This document shows, one piece after another, positions 41,823 through 50,300 of a stretch of DNA of 64,000 nucleotides; position 1 is the stretch's first letter, and every line of letters begins with the position of its first letter. The notes beneath the pieces are model-generated. The model was not told the origin of the DNA. It saw only the letters and a program-made list of their open reading frames with translations, and made no database searches. The DNA lies in assembly GCF_026642255.1 (NCBI RefSeq), contig NZ_CP113264.1, forward strand, positions 3,782,001 to 3,846,000, given 5' to 3'. Made by a program: the position numbers and the translations under genes. This stretch comes from Streptomonospora nanhaiensis (GTDB lineage: Bacteria > Actinomycetota > Actinomycetes > Streptosporangiales > Streptosporangiaceae).

Positions 41823-42814
41823 GGGCGCTCCCCGAACAGGTCCGGATTGGCCCGTGTCCAGTCGAGGTAGTGCCGCAGGCCGTCGGCCAGCGTCGTGCGC
41901 GCCTCGAACCCCAGGAGGTCGCGCAGGCGGGCGGTGTCGGCCGCTCCGCCGTCCGGGTCCCCGACCGGGCGGGGGCCGCGGGTCACCCGGACCCCCGGCA
42001 CCAGGTCCGCCACGGTCCGGGCGAGCTCCGCGATCGGGGTGGCCCGCCCGGTTCCGACGTTGACGGTGCGCCCGGCCGCTCGGGGCGCGGTCACCGCCTC
42101 CGCCGTCGCGGCGGCCACGTCGGTCACCGAGACCATGTCGCGCACCTGCGCGCCGTCCCCGTGGACCACCAGGGGCAGACCGCGCAGCGCCCGCACGCAG
42201 AAGATCGCCGCGCACCAGCTGTGGCTGCCCGCCTTGGGCACCTGGTGCGGCCCGTAGACGCTGAAGTAGCGCAGGACGGTGACCGGCACCCCGAACCGGG
42301 TCCCGTAGAGCCGCGCCTGGCGCTCCGACCAGCTCTTGGAGTTGGCGTAGAGCATGCCGGGCTCCCCCAGGGGGTCGTCCTCGTGGAACCGGTCGCCCCG
42401 CGCCGGGACGTCGCCGTACACCTGGGCGGAGGAGGTCAGGACGACACGCCCCGTGCCGTGCCGCCGGGCCGCCTCCAGGACCACCTGGGTGGCCCTCATG
42501 CTGGCGAAGTCGCGGTCGGGCTCCGCCGTGCACGCGGCGACGTCGGCCAGGGCCGCGGCGTGGACCACCGCGTCGCTGCGCGCGACCAGCGGTCCCGTGG
42601 TCGCGGCGTCGGTGACGTCCCCCCTGACGACCTTCGCCAGCGCGCCGACGCCGAACCTCTCCGCCTGGTCGAAGGCGTAGGCGTCCAGGGAGTCGAGCAC
42701 CGTCACCTCCGCGCCCGCCTCCGCCAGGCGTCGCACGACGTGGCTGCCGATGAATCCGGCGCCGCCCGTGACCAGCACGCGCCGTCCGGCGACCGGGTGC
42801 GGGGCGCTAGGCAT
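41819..42814 (-). CDS. NAD-dependent NDP-sugar epimerase/dehydratase
   Basis: A 331-aa extended short-chain dehydrogenase. The Rossmann motif LVTGGAGFIGSHVVRRLAEAG is near residues 14-34 (TGGAGFIG), the catalytic Ser in LTSSAQVYG (about 130) and the YxxxK as YANSK (about 156-160). RYFSVYGPHQ is substrate-side. It would epimerise or dehydrate a nucleotide-activated sugar. Alongside an RfaE1-like kinase and an RfaE2-like nucleotidyltransferase, an HldD-type role on an ADP-heptose is possible, though the sequence is closer to GalE-type enzymes. ATG 42814 overlaps the upstream gene by 8 nt. Confidence 0.85.
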   Translation of the reverse strand: MPSAPHPVAGRRVLVTGGAGFIGSHVVRRLAEAGAEVTVLDSLDAYAFDQAERFGVGALAKVVRGDVTDAATTGPLVARSDAVVHAAALADVAACTAEPDRDFASMRATQVVLEAARRHGTGRVVLTSSAQVYGDVPARGDRFHEDDPLGEPGMLYANSKSWSERQARLYGTRFGVPVTVLRYFSVYGPHQVPKAGSHSWCAAIFCVRALRGLPLVVHGDGAQVRDMVSVTDVAAATAEAVTAPRAAGRTVNVGTGRATPIAELARTVADLVPGVRVTRGPRPVGDPDGGAADTARLRDLLGFEARTTLADGLRHYLDWTRANPDLFGERP

Positions 42815-43295
42815 GGAGCCTCCTCAGGAGTGCGGTCGAGGACGCGGTGACGGCCTCGTCGGTGAAGACCGTGCGGCCCCCCAGCCGTTCGACCAGTGCC
42901 GATTCGGCTCGCAGGCGCACACAGGGGTTGCGCGCGTAGTCCGGTCCCTTGACGTACACGTCGGGGCGCAGTGCCTCGATGACGCGCATCGGGCTGCTGT
43001 CCTCGGCGGCGTGGACGTGGTCGACGGCCTCCAGCGCCGCGATCAGGCCGGTCCGGTCGGCGACACCGTACAGGGGGCGCCCCGGTCCCTTCACGCACGC
43101 GGCGTCTGCGCTGACGCTGACGACCAGCAGGTCGGCCAGGGCCGCGGCCTCGTGGAAGTGGTGGACGTGGCCGACGTGGAGCAGGTCGAAGCAGCCGTGG
43201 CACAGGGCGGTGCGCAGTCCGGAGGAGCGCGCCCGCTCCCCCAGCCGCCGCAGGCCGTCGAGGTCCTCGGCCTTGTCCGGTCTAGGCGTGCCCAT
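42807..43295 (-). CDS. RfaE2-type sugar-1-phosphate nucleotidyltransferase
   Basis: A 162-aa cytidylyltransferase-like enzyme. The nucleotide motif HGCFDLLHVGHVHHF (HxGH at about residues 40-43) and KGPDYARN are as in heptose-1-phosphate adenylyltransferase (HldE C-domain/RfaE2). TASSTALLRRL replaces the usual ISSTxxI end motif. It should couple a sugar-1-phosphate to ATP (or CTP) to give an activated sugar. ATG 43295 overlaps the LuxR-type gene by 14 nt. With the PfkB kinase and the epimerase it forms a heptose-like activation set. Confidence 0.82.
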   Translation of the reverse strand: MGTPRPDKAEDLDGLRRLGERARSSGLRTALCHGCFDLLHVGHVHHFHEAAALADLLVVSVSADAACVKGPGRPLYGVADRTGLIAALEAVDHVHAAEDSSPMRVIEALRPDVYVKGPDYARNPCVRLRAESALVERLGGRTVFTDEAVTASSTALLRRLHA

Positions 43296-43851
43296 GGCCC
43301 ACGCTCCCCCGTCCGCCCCCGGTCAGGGCCACCACGGCGGCTGTGCGGCTGCCGACGCCGAGCTTGCCCAGGATGCTCTGCACGTGGTTCTTGACGGTGT
43401 GGTGGCGTATCCCCAGCCGGGTGGCGATCTCCCTGTTGGGGAGGCCGACCGCGACGAGGGCCAGCACCTGGGTCTGGCGCCGTGTGAGGCGCCTGCCTCC
43501 CAGGGCTCCCCTGCGCACGACGTCGCGCAGGGCGCCGACCAGGCTCTCGGTGCTCTCCTGCGCCGACACGAAGCCGACCGCGCCCGCTTCCAGGCAGTGC
43601 AGGACGGCCTCATGGCAGACGCCGGAGCCGATCACCAGGGCGGCGGGGCCGTCCTCGCCCGCGAACCGGCGGATGACCTCGACGCGGCGGGGGTGGGCTG
43701 CCTCGACCAGGACGACGTCGACGCCGTCGCAGCTCTGCGGGGGGTCGGCAGCCGCCGAGCTGTCGAGCCCGGCCCGGGAGAGCTCCTCGGCCAGGCTGAG
43801 TCCTCTGGCGAGGAACTCGTCCACGACCAGTACGTGGGGGCGGTCAACCAT
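43282..43851 (-). CDS. LuxR-type regulator with degenerate receiver
   Basis: A 189-aa regulator. Residues 1-115 look like a receiver (VLVVDEFLARGLSLAEEL), but the strand expected to carry the phospho-Asp reads VDVVLVEAAHP, with Glu instead. The C-terminal LuxR HTH is RRLTRRQTQVLALVAVGLPNREIATRLG and HHTVKNHVQSILGKLG (about 118-165). Embedded between the kinase and nucleotidyltransferase genes with overlaps on both sides, it is co-transcribed with the sugar genes. It probably responds to a ligand or to protein contact rather than to a kinase. Confidence 0.83.
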   Translation of the reverse strand: MVDRPHVLVVDEFLARGLSLAEELSRAGLDSSAAADPPQSCDGVDVVLVEAAHPRRVEVIRRFAGEDGPAALVIGSGVCHEAVLHCLEAGAVGFVSAQESTESLVGALRDVVRRGALGGRRLTRRQTQVLALVAVGLPNREIATRLGIRHHTVKNHVQSILGKLGVGSRTAAVVALTGGGRGSVGHGHA

Positions 43852-44749
43852 ACGCGGGCTCCGTCTCTGTGGGGGTCAGTCCGGACGCGACCAGTTCACG
43901 GGGGCTGCTGCGGGGGAAGGAGAGCGAGGCCCGGCGGCAGACGTGGCGTCCGGCGTGGATCGCCGCGGCCCTGAGCGAGGGTTCCCAGTCGGCGCCGGAG
44001 GCCCTGGCCACCAGCAGCGCGGCGGTGAACGCCTCCCCCGCGCCGTTGGGGTTGCGGGGCGTCCCGCCGCGGGACAGGGCGGGCTGTCGCAGGCGCCGGT
44101 CCCCGGTGCGCAGGACGCTCCCGCCCGCACCGCTGGTGACCGCGACGGCGCCGACGAGGGAGATCTCGGGCAGCGGTGCGAGGAGGTCGAACTCGCGCCG
44201 GTTGGCGACCAGGAGGTCGACCGCCCCGAGGAGGTCGGCGCGCCGGCCGGAGGGCATGGCCGCGAGTTCGCGGCACTGGGTGAGGTGGGGGACGAGCACG
44301 AGGCGGCGCCCGCGTGCCCGGGCGGCGAGGGTGGAGAGCCGGCTCGGTGAGCAGACGACGAGGACGGTGTCCGGCCGCGGTGCGGCGGCCGGGTCGTGCA
44401 CCGCTTCCAGGGGAGGCTGCTCCCTGCGGGTGACGGTGACGGACTCCAGGCTGGGCGTGACCAGGGTGACCGTGTGGTCCAGCGGTCCGGTGCCCCGGAG
44501 AGGGCCGACGCGGACGCCCTCCGACTCCAGCAGCGACAGCGCCCGGGTGCTGTCCTCCTGGTCCCCGAGGGCGGTGGTGAGCTCCACGTCGGCGCCGAGG
44601 CGGCGCAGCGCGAGGGCGAGGCAGGCCCCCGGGCCGCCGGGGGTGCGCTCGTGGCCGGAGGCGGTGAGGCTGACGTCGAAGTCGAGTTCGGAGCCGACCC
44701 AGTAGACGTCGTCGGTGTAGGTCCCGCCGACGACGTGGAAGGCGGTCAC
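43844..44749 (-). CDS. PfkB-family carbohydrate kinase with GAGE active site
   Basis: A 301-aa ribokinase-fold kinase. The N-terminal substrate lid (VVGGTYTDDVYWVGSELDFDV) and GGPGACLALALRRLGADV (about residues 38-55) match the PfkB family. The C-terminal motif that normally reads DTxGAGD is NPNGAGEAF (about 239-247), with Glu in place of the catalytic Asp, so activity may be reduced or altered. The position next to an RfaE2-type enzyme suggests the RfaE1 (heptose-7-phosphate kinase) role. GTG 44749 overlaps the glycosyltransferase stop. Confidence 0.8.
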   Translation of the reverse strand: MTAFHVVGGTYTDDVYWVGSELDFDVSLTASGHERTPGGPGACLALALRRLGADVELTTALGDQEDSTRALSLLESEGVRVGPLRGTGPLDHTVTLVTPSLESVTVTRREQPPLEAVHDPAAAPRPDTVLVVCSPSRLSTLAARARGRRLVLVPHLTQCRELAAMPSGRRADLLGAVDLLVANRREFDLLAPLPEISLVGAVAVTSGAGGSVLRTGDRRLRQPALSRGGTPRNPNGAGEAFTAALLVARASGADWEPSLRAAAIHAGRHVCRRASLSFPRSSPRELVASGLTPTETEPAYG

Positions 44750-45930
44750 CGCGCCGCCCCGGCGGCCAGTTCCTCGATGTCGGTGACGAGCGTGTCCAGG
44801 GAGGGCAGGGCGAGCATGTCGCGCTGCACCCCCCTGGCCCGTGCCCGGAAGGAGGGGTCGCCCAGCACCTCGCGGCAGGCGTCCGCCACGCGCCCGGCGT
44901 CGAGGTGCTCCCAGTCCAGGCGCCGGGCCAGTCCGAGCTCCTCGCACCTGGTGGCGACCAGGTGGTTCTCGGCGATCCAGGGGATCGCGACCATGGGCAG
45001 GCCCGCGCGCAGCGCCTCCCTGACGCTGGTGAATCCGGCGTGGGTGACCAGCAGGTCGGCCGTGTCCAGGAGAAGGGGCTGGGCGACGAAGTCCACGACG
45101 CGGACGTTGGGCGGGGCCGAGCGGCCGAGGTCCTGCGCCCGGCCGCGGCCGACGGCGACGACGGCCTCGCAGGCGACCTCGCCGAGTCCGTCGACGATGG
45201 ACCGCAGCCGTGTGTCCGCGGCCCTGAACAGGGGCGCCACGGTGCCGAGGCTGGCGTAGACCAGCGGGAGGGAGTGGTCGAGCCCGCCGAGCAGGGGCGG
45301 CAGCCGGTCACCGGGGCGGTCCACCGTGCGGTGCCGGTAGCAGCGCAGCGTGGGGATGGCCGTCTCGGCCGGGTCGTAGCCGGGCGGCATGAGGTGGGCG
45401 TGCAGGTGGGCGTAGAGGCGCTCCGCCCGGGGGTCGGGCGGCAGCCCGAGCTGCGCGCGGTGCTCGTCCAGGGGCTGTGCGAGGCGGTCAGGGGCCAGGA
45501 ACTCGGTGACCCGGCCGACCACGCCGACGGAGGCGTGGGCGATCCCGGCGGCCTCGGCCGCGAGGTAGCCGCCCATGTCGTAGGCCTCGCGCACCACCGC
45601 GTCGGCGCCGCCCTCGCGGATGTGGCCGAGCACGTCGCGGGCCGTGGCGAGGGCGCCGTCGCCGGGCAGCCCCTCGGAGACGAGCCGGCGCATCAGGGCG
45701 TCGACCTGTTCCGGGGGGATGCGTTCGGAGTCGAAGAGGGGGGCGAGCATGCCGGTGATCCAGTCCTTCCCGGCGGGGAGGAAGGGCAGGCCGTAGTGGT
45801 CGACCTCGTCCCGGAAGGACTCGGGGGCGCAGACGGCCACGTCGTGCCCCCGGGCCAGGGCGGTCTCCGCGACCGCGACGAGCGGTCGCAGGTGGGTCTC
45901 GACCGGCAGGGTGGTGAACAGGATCCGCAT
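44746..45930 (-). CDS. GT1-family glycosyltransferase (natural-product type)
   Basis: A 394-aa GT-B glycosyltransferase resembling macrolide, aryl-polyene and enediyne glycosyltransferases. The N-terminal acceptor domain starts MRILFTTLPVETHLRPLVAVAE. The C-terminal donor domain has SLPLVYASLGTVAP, VRVVDFVAQPLLLDTADLLVTHAGFTSVREAL (PSPG-like; HAG at about residues 296-298) and PMVAIPWIAENHLVA. It should attach an activated sugar to the enediyne-derived aglycone. ATG 45930 with GGAGAGG upstream. First gene of the sugar operon; a hairpin at 45953-45984 separates it from the enediyne operon. Confidence 0.87.
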   Translation of the reverse strand: MRILFTTLPVETHLRPLVAVAETALARGHDVAVCAPESFRDEVDHYGLPFLPAGKDWITGMLAPLFDSERIPPEQVDALMRRLVSEGLPGDGALATARDVLGHIREGGADAVVREAYDMGGYLAAEAAGIAHASVGVVGRVTEFLAPDRLAQPLDEHRAQLGLPPDPRAERLYAHLHAHLMPPGYDPAETAIPTLRCYRHRTVDRPGDRLPPLLGGLDHSLPLVYASLGTVAPLFRAADTRLRSIVDGLGEVACEAVVAVGRGRAQDLGRSAPPNVRVVDFVAQPLLLDTADLLVTHAGFTSVREALRAGLPMVAIPWIAENHLVATRCEELGLARRLDWEHLDAGRVADACREVLGDPSFRARARGVQRDMLALPSLDTLVTDIEELAAGAAR

Positions 45931-45952
45931 GGCGCCTCTCCGTGGGGACGAC

Positions 45953-45984
45953 GGGCCGGGGGTCCTGTGCGGGACCCCCGGCCC
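45953..45984 (-). terminator. Hairpin between enediyne and sugar operons
   Basis: A perfect 13-bp stem (45953-45965 with 45972-45984) and 6-nt loop, 160 nt beyond the unknown gene and only about 12 nt before the glycosyltransferase ribosome site. It could terminate the enediyne transcript or attenuate read-through into the sugar genes. Confidence 0.6.
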
Positions 45985-46146
45985 CGGTACAGGGACCGGT
46001 GTGCCGGGCCCTCCCCGCGGTCGGGGACGGGTCCGGTGTGGGAAGGGCCCGGCGGGCCGGACGCCCGCCCGGCGGCGCCCGCGCGTCCGGGCGGTCGCCC
46101 GGTGCGGGCCGCCGGGCGGGGCCGGGGCCGGTTCAGGGGAAGGGCC

Positions 46147-46809
46147 CTAGTCCACCAGTGCGGTGAGCTCGCTCTCGGTCGTGGTCTTCATGCAGACGAC
46201 CTGTCCGTCGGCGTCGTACAGCGCGACCTGGCCCTGCTGGACGTAGGGCTGGCCGATCGGCGGGATGGAGGTCAGGTCGCAGTGCATGACAGCCGGCAGG
46301 CGGTTGTGCAGGGTGCCCAGGGGGGTGTCCGCCTCGACGTACACCTCCTGGACGCTGCGCACCGGGTCGGTGCCGAAGTTGACCAGGGGGTCGATCTCCA
46401 GGCGCCCGAAGGTGGGGCGCATCATCGGGTCGAGCCCGCGGCCCACGCGCAGCCGGACCCGCTCGCCCGGCCACAGCACCTCGCTGGTGCCGACGGCGTC
46501 GTAGGTGATGGTCTCCAGGTCCAGCCGCAGGGCGCCGTCCAGGGTCAGCACGGGGTCGTGCAGCCTGATCTCGGACTCCTCGGCCACCAGGGTGATGACC
46601 TCCTCGGGGGTGTCCGCGGAGGCGTCCCCCCCGAACTTGAGGGTGATGGTGGTCCGGACCCTCGCCTTGAACCCCAGGCTGCCGTCGCTGAGCTCGCGGC
46701 GGGGGATCATGACGTCGACCAGGTGGCTGGTCTTGGAGTGCAGCAGTTCGGCCGCGAGCGCCGGATCGGCGGCCCGCAAGCGGTCCTTCAACGTGTCGGT
46801 GGTGGTCAT
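46147..46809 (-). CDS. Unrecognised 220-aa protein in the enediyne operon
   Basis: I do not recognise a family with certainty. The sequence is beta-rich and acidic, with alternating hydrophobic strands (LGFKARVRTTITLKFGG, ALRLDLETITYDAVG, VRSVQEVYVEADTPLG, QGQVALYDADGQVVCMKTT), suggesting a beta-barrel or sandwich. No signal peptide or helix is seen. ATG 46809 has GGAGCGTGAG upstream and lies 46 nt after the thioesterase. Because it follows the warhead cassette in the same direction it is probably an accessory biosynthetic or sequestration protein. That is inference from position. Confidence 0.75.
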   Translation of the reverse strand: MTTTDTLKDRLRAADPALAAELLHSKTSHLVDVMIPRRELSDGSLGFKARVRTTITLKFGGDASADTPEEVITLVAEESEIRLHDPVLTLDGALRLDLETITYDAVGTSEVLWPGERVRLRVGRGLDPMMRPTFGRLEIDPLVNFGTDPVRSVQEVYVEADTPLGTLHNRLPAVMHCDLTSIPPIGQPYVQQGQVALYDADGQVVCMKTTTESELTALVD

Positions 46810-46855
46810 CTCACGCTCCTCGTCGGTGACGAATCAGCATCAACTCCGGTCTGGT

Positions 46856-47305
46856 TCATGCGCGCCACCCCGTCCGGACCGGTTCGGCCAGGTAGGCGTC
46901 GATTGCGCGGAGCAGCACCTCCGGGACGGGGACGGGCTCGAAGCCGTCCCCGGACCTCTTCAACCAGGCGAGCTGCTGCTCTCCGCGGGCGACCAGGTCC
47001 TGTCGACCGGAGGCCCGCCAGTACTCGAAGGAGAGGGTCATGCGGTTCTGGACGACCTCGCCGACCCGCATCCGCACGCTGACCTCGTCGAAGGCGTAGA
47101 GCTCGTCCAGGTAGGAGCACTCGGCCCGGACGGTGACGAGGGCGTGCTCGTGGTCCAGCGAGGAGACGACCTCGGGGGCGGTCCTGCGCAGGAAGAGCTC
47201 CCGGCAGTGCCCCTGCCAGCGCAGGAAGTGGGCGAAGTACACGTTGCCCAGCTGGTTGGTCTCGTCGAGGGTGACGACGTGCCGGTACTCGAAGCTCTCA
47301 GGCAC
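46856..47305 (-). CDS. Enediyne hotdog thioesterase (TE, E10/E7 type)
   Basis: A 149-aa 4-HBT-fold thioesterase that releases the nascent polyene from the enediyne PKS. The family signature is VTLDETNQLGNVYFAHFLRWQGHCRELFL, seen here as DETNQLGNVYFAHFLRWQG at about residues 14-32. AECSYLDELYAFDEVSVRM follows. Length fits the family (140-160 aa). GTG 47305 overlaps the PKS stop by 8 nt, giving 1:1 co-translation with its partner. Confidence 0.92.
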   Translation of the reverse strand: MPESFEYRHVVTLDETNQLGNVYFAHFLRWQGHCRELFLRRTAPEVVSSLDHEHALVTVRAECSYLDELYAFDEVSVRMRVGEVVQNRMTLSFEYWRASGRQDLVARGEQQLAWLKRSGDGFEPVPVPEVLLRAIDAYLAEPVRTGWRA

Positions 47306-50300
47306 CGTCGCCTCCCCGGACCGCGACGGCGGCGACGTCGTCGCCGTCGTGGTGAACGGCGACGGTGACCCCGCCGCCGTCCAGGAGGATCCACGGCCCG
47401 TCCAGGCTCCTCAGGGTCATGGGGCCGCCGGGGCGGCCGGCGCACTTGCGCAGGGCCTCCGAAGCGGCCCAGACCACGGCCGCGTGCTCGTCGCGCCCGC
47501 GCCCGGGGTCGCGGTCGGCGAGGGCGTCGCGCAGGGCGAGCGCCTCGGGGCCGAGGACGTCGTCCCAGCGCACGCGCGCCTCGACCGTGTCGGGCATCCA
47601 CACCAGGTCCACCCCCACGGGAACGGGGGCGGTGGCGACCATGGTGACCGCACCGCAGTGGGTGACCGACACCTGGTCGCCGGTGGACAGCTCGGGGCGG
47701 CCGTCGGGCCGTCCGCGGACCGTGACGCCGGTGCCGAGGAGGCGGTGGACGGCACGGGCGCGCCTGCGCACCTGGGTGTCCCCCCGCTCGACGGCCACCC
47801 GCACCCCCGCGACCCCGGTGACCTCGGCCGCCCGGCGGTCCAGGTGCGGGCCGAGGAGTTCGACGCCGACCGGGAGCGGCCCGGGGCCCATGACGTTGAG
47901 GGCCAGCCCCTCCCAGCGTTCGAGCACGGCGCCGTCGGCACCGGTCAGCTCCAGGTCGAAGACGTGCCGGCCGCCCTCCGCGTGGCGCTCCCTGGCGTGG
48001 AGCAGCGCCGGGGCGGACGCGGTGTCCAGGATCGTGACGCGCTCGGCGCCCACCGGGAGCAGGCGGGTGCCGGGCAGGCACGCCTGGAGCGCGTGCAGGG
48101 CCGCGTCGCGGCGCCCCGGGTCGCCCAGGAGCAGGCGGCCGGGAAGGTGGTGGGCGAACCAGGCGCCGCCGGGGCCCTCCTCCAGGTCCGCGACGCAGTC
48201 GTAGCCGGTGAGCCGCCGGTAGGCGCCGACGCGGCGCAGGGGGCCGTCCTGGAAGAGGAGGCGCCCGTACAGGTGCTCGTCGGGACGGACCGGCACCGGG
48301 GCGTCCGGGACCACGGGGAGCACGACCCGGCGGCCCGTGTCCGGCGTGCCCGGGGGCGGCAGGACCGCGGTGAAGTGGTCCACGGCGAAGCCGGTGGCGG
48401 AGCTGCGCAGGACCGTGCGGACGGTGCCGTCGGGCAGGGCGAGCGCGGCCGCCCGGAGGGTGACCTCCTCCCCCCGTCCGACGACCACCGGCGCGGTGAG
48501 CCTCAGGTCCTCCAGGACGGGGTGCTCGCGCGTGCCGGTCAGGACGGAGGCCGCCTGCGCCATGGCCTCCATGCCCAGCACCGCGGGCAGGAGCCTGTCC
48601 CCCTCGAACTCGTGGTGTTCCAGGTAGGGGTCGGTGTCGGCGCGCAGGACGGTGTCGGCGACGGCCTCGACCCCCGGGACGACCCTGCGGGGGCGTTCGA
48701 GGAAGCGGAGCATGGGCAGTTCCGCCTCCTCCGCCCGCAGGGTGGGCGCGTCGCCGTAGCGTCCGGTCACGACGACGCCGCCCGAGACGTCCGGCGAGGC
48801 GATGAGCCGGTGGAGCAGGTCGAGTCCGGTGTCGAGCGGGATGGGGTCGATGCCGCGCCGGGCCAGCGCGTCCAGGGTCCCCAGGCGTTCGCCCATCCCG
48901 GCTCCCGACCACACCGACCAGTCCACGGCGAGGGCGCGGCAGCCCTCCACGCGGGAGGCGACCTCCTCGGTGAGAGCGCCGAGCCATTCGTTGGCCAGGG
49001 CGTAGTGGGCCTCGCCGGGCAGGCCGGTGCGGGCGATGAGGGAGCCGAAGGAGACGAAGAGGCGCAGGGGGCCCGGGTCGAGGGCGTCGAGGAGGTTGAG
49101 CAGGCCGGAGACCTTGGGGGCGACGGCGTGTTCGAGTGCACCCGGGTCCAGGTCGGCCAGGGCCGCGGGCTCGTTGGCCCCCGCGCCGTGCAGGACGCCG
49201 GTGACCGGGCCGAGCGCGTCGACGGCGGCGTGCACCGCCCGCCTCACCGAGTCGGGGTCGCGCACGTCGGCCCGCTGGTAGGTGTGGTCCACGCCGTCCT
49301 CCTCGAACCGGGCGAGGTTGCGCGCCAGTTCGGGGTCGTCCGCGGGGTCGGAGCGCCCCAGGACGGCGATCCGCGCCCCGGTGCGCACGGCGAGGGTGCG
49401 CGCGCACTCGGCTCCGATGCCCTTGCCCCCGCCGGTGACGAGGAGGACGTCGCCGGGGCCGGGGAAGCGGTGTCCGGCGGGGGGCTCCGACAGGGGGCGG
49501 TGGCGCAGTCGCGGCTCGGTGCGCGTCCCGTCCGGGTGGTGGCGGCACTCGGCGTAGCCGCCGTGCTCGGCCAGGGAAGCGGCCTCGGCCTCCACCAGGT
49601 CGGCGGCCCCCGGGGACCGCGCGGGAACGGTGACCACGGCGGCGGGCACGCCGAGTTCGAGGTGGGCGCTGCGGGCGAACCCCGCAGCCGTGGCGTGCGC
49701 GGGGCCGTCGTCGTCCTGGACGACGAGGAGGCGCCGGGCCCCGGTGAGGGCCTTGGCCGCCTCGGCGACCAGGTCGAGGCAGTCGAGGGGGTCGTCGTCG
49801 CGGGCCGGGCGCAGTACGAGGGTGCCCTCCCCCAGGTTGCGCGGGGCCAGTGCGGCGCCCAGGGCGTCGTCGTCGCGGGCGACGACGTGGGCGCCCCCCG
49901 CCCCGCCGTCGGCCGGCGCCGTGCGCGGTCCCCCGGTCCCCGGGCGGAGGGGGCGCACCTCGACGTGGTCGACGGTGAACACGCGCACCCAGGGGGCGAC
50001 GCCCGCGACGGTGTCGGCCTTCGCGGCTTCCGTCCCGGTGGCCGGGCCCTCCGCCAGGAGTTCGGCGATCTGCGCGATGGTGGCCCCGGAGTGCTCGGTG
50101 AGGTGCGCGGGGACGGGCAGCGAGAGCCTCCTGGCCGCCTCGGCGATGAGCTGGGCGACGGTGATGGAGTTCAGGTGCAGGTCGGCGCGCAGCCGGGTGT
50201 CCCCGGTGACCGAGGCGAGGGGGAGTTCGGCGCGTTCGGCGACCACGGCCCGGATGACGTCGGCCGGGGCCGCCCCGGCGGCCTCCTCGGCGGTGGCGCC

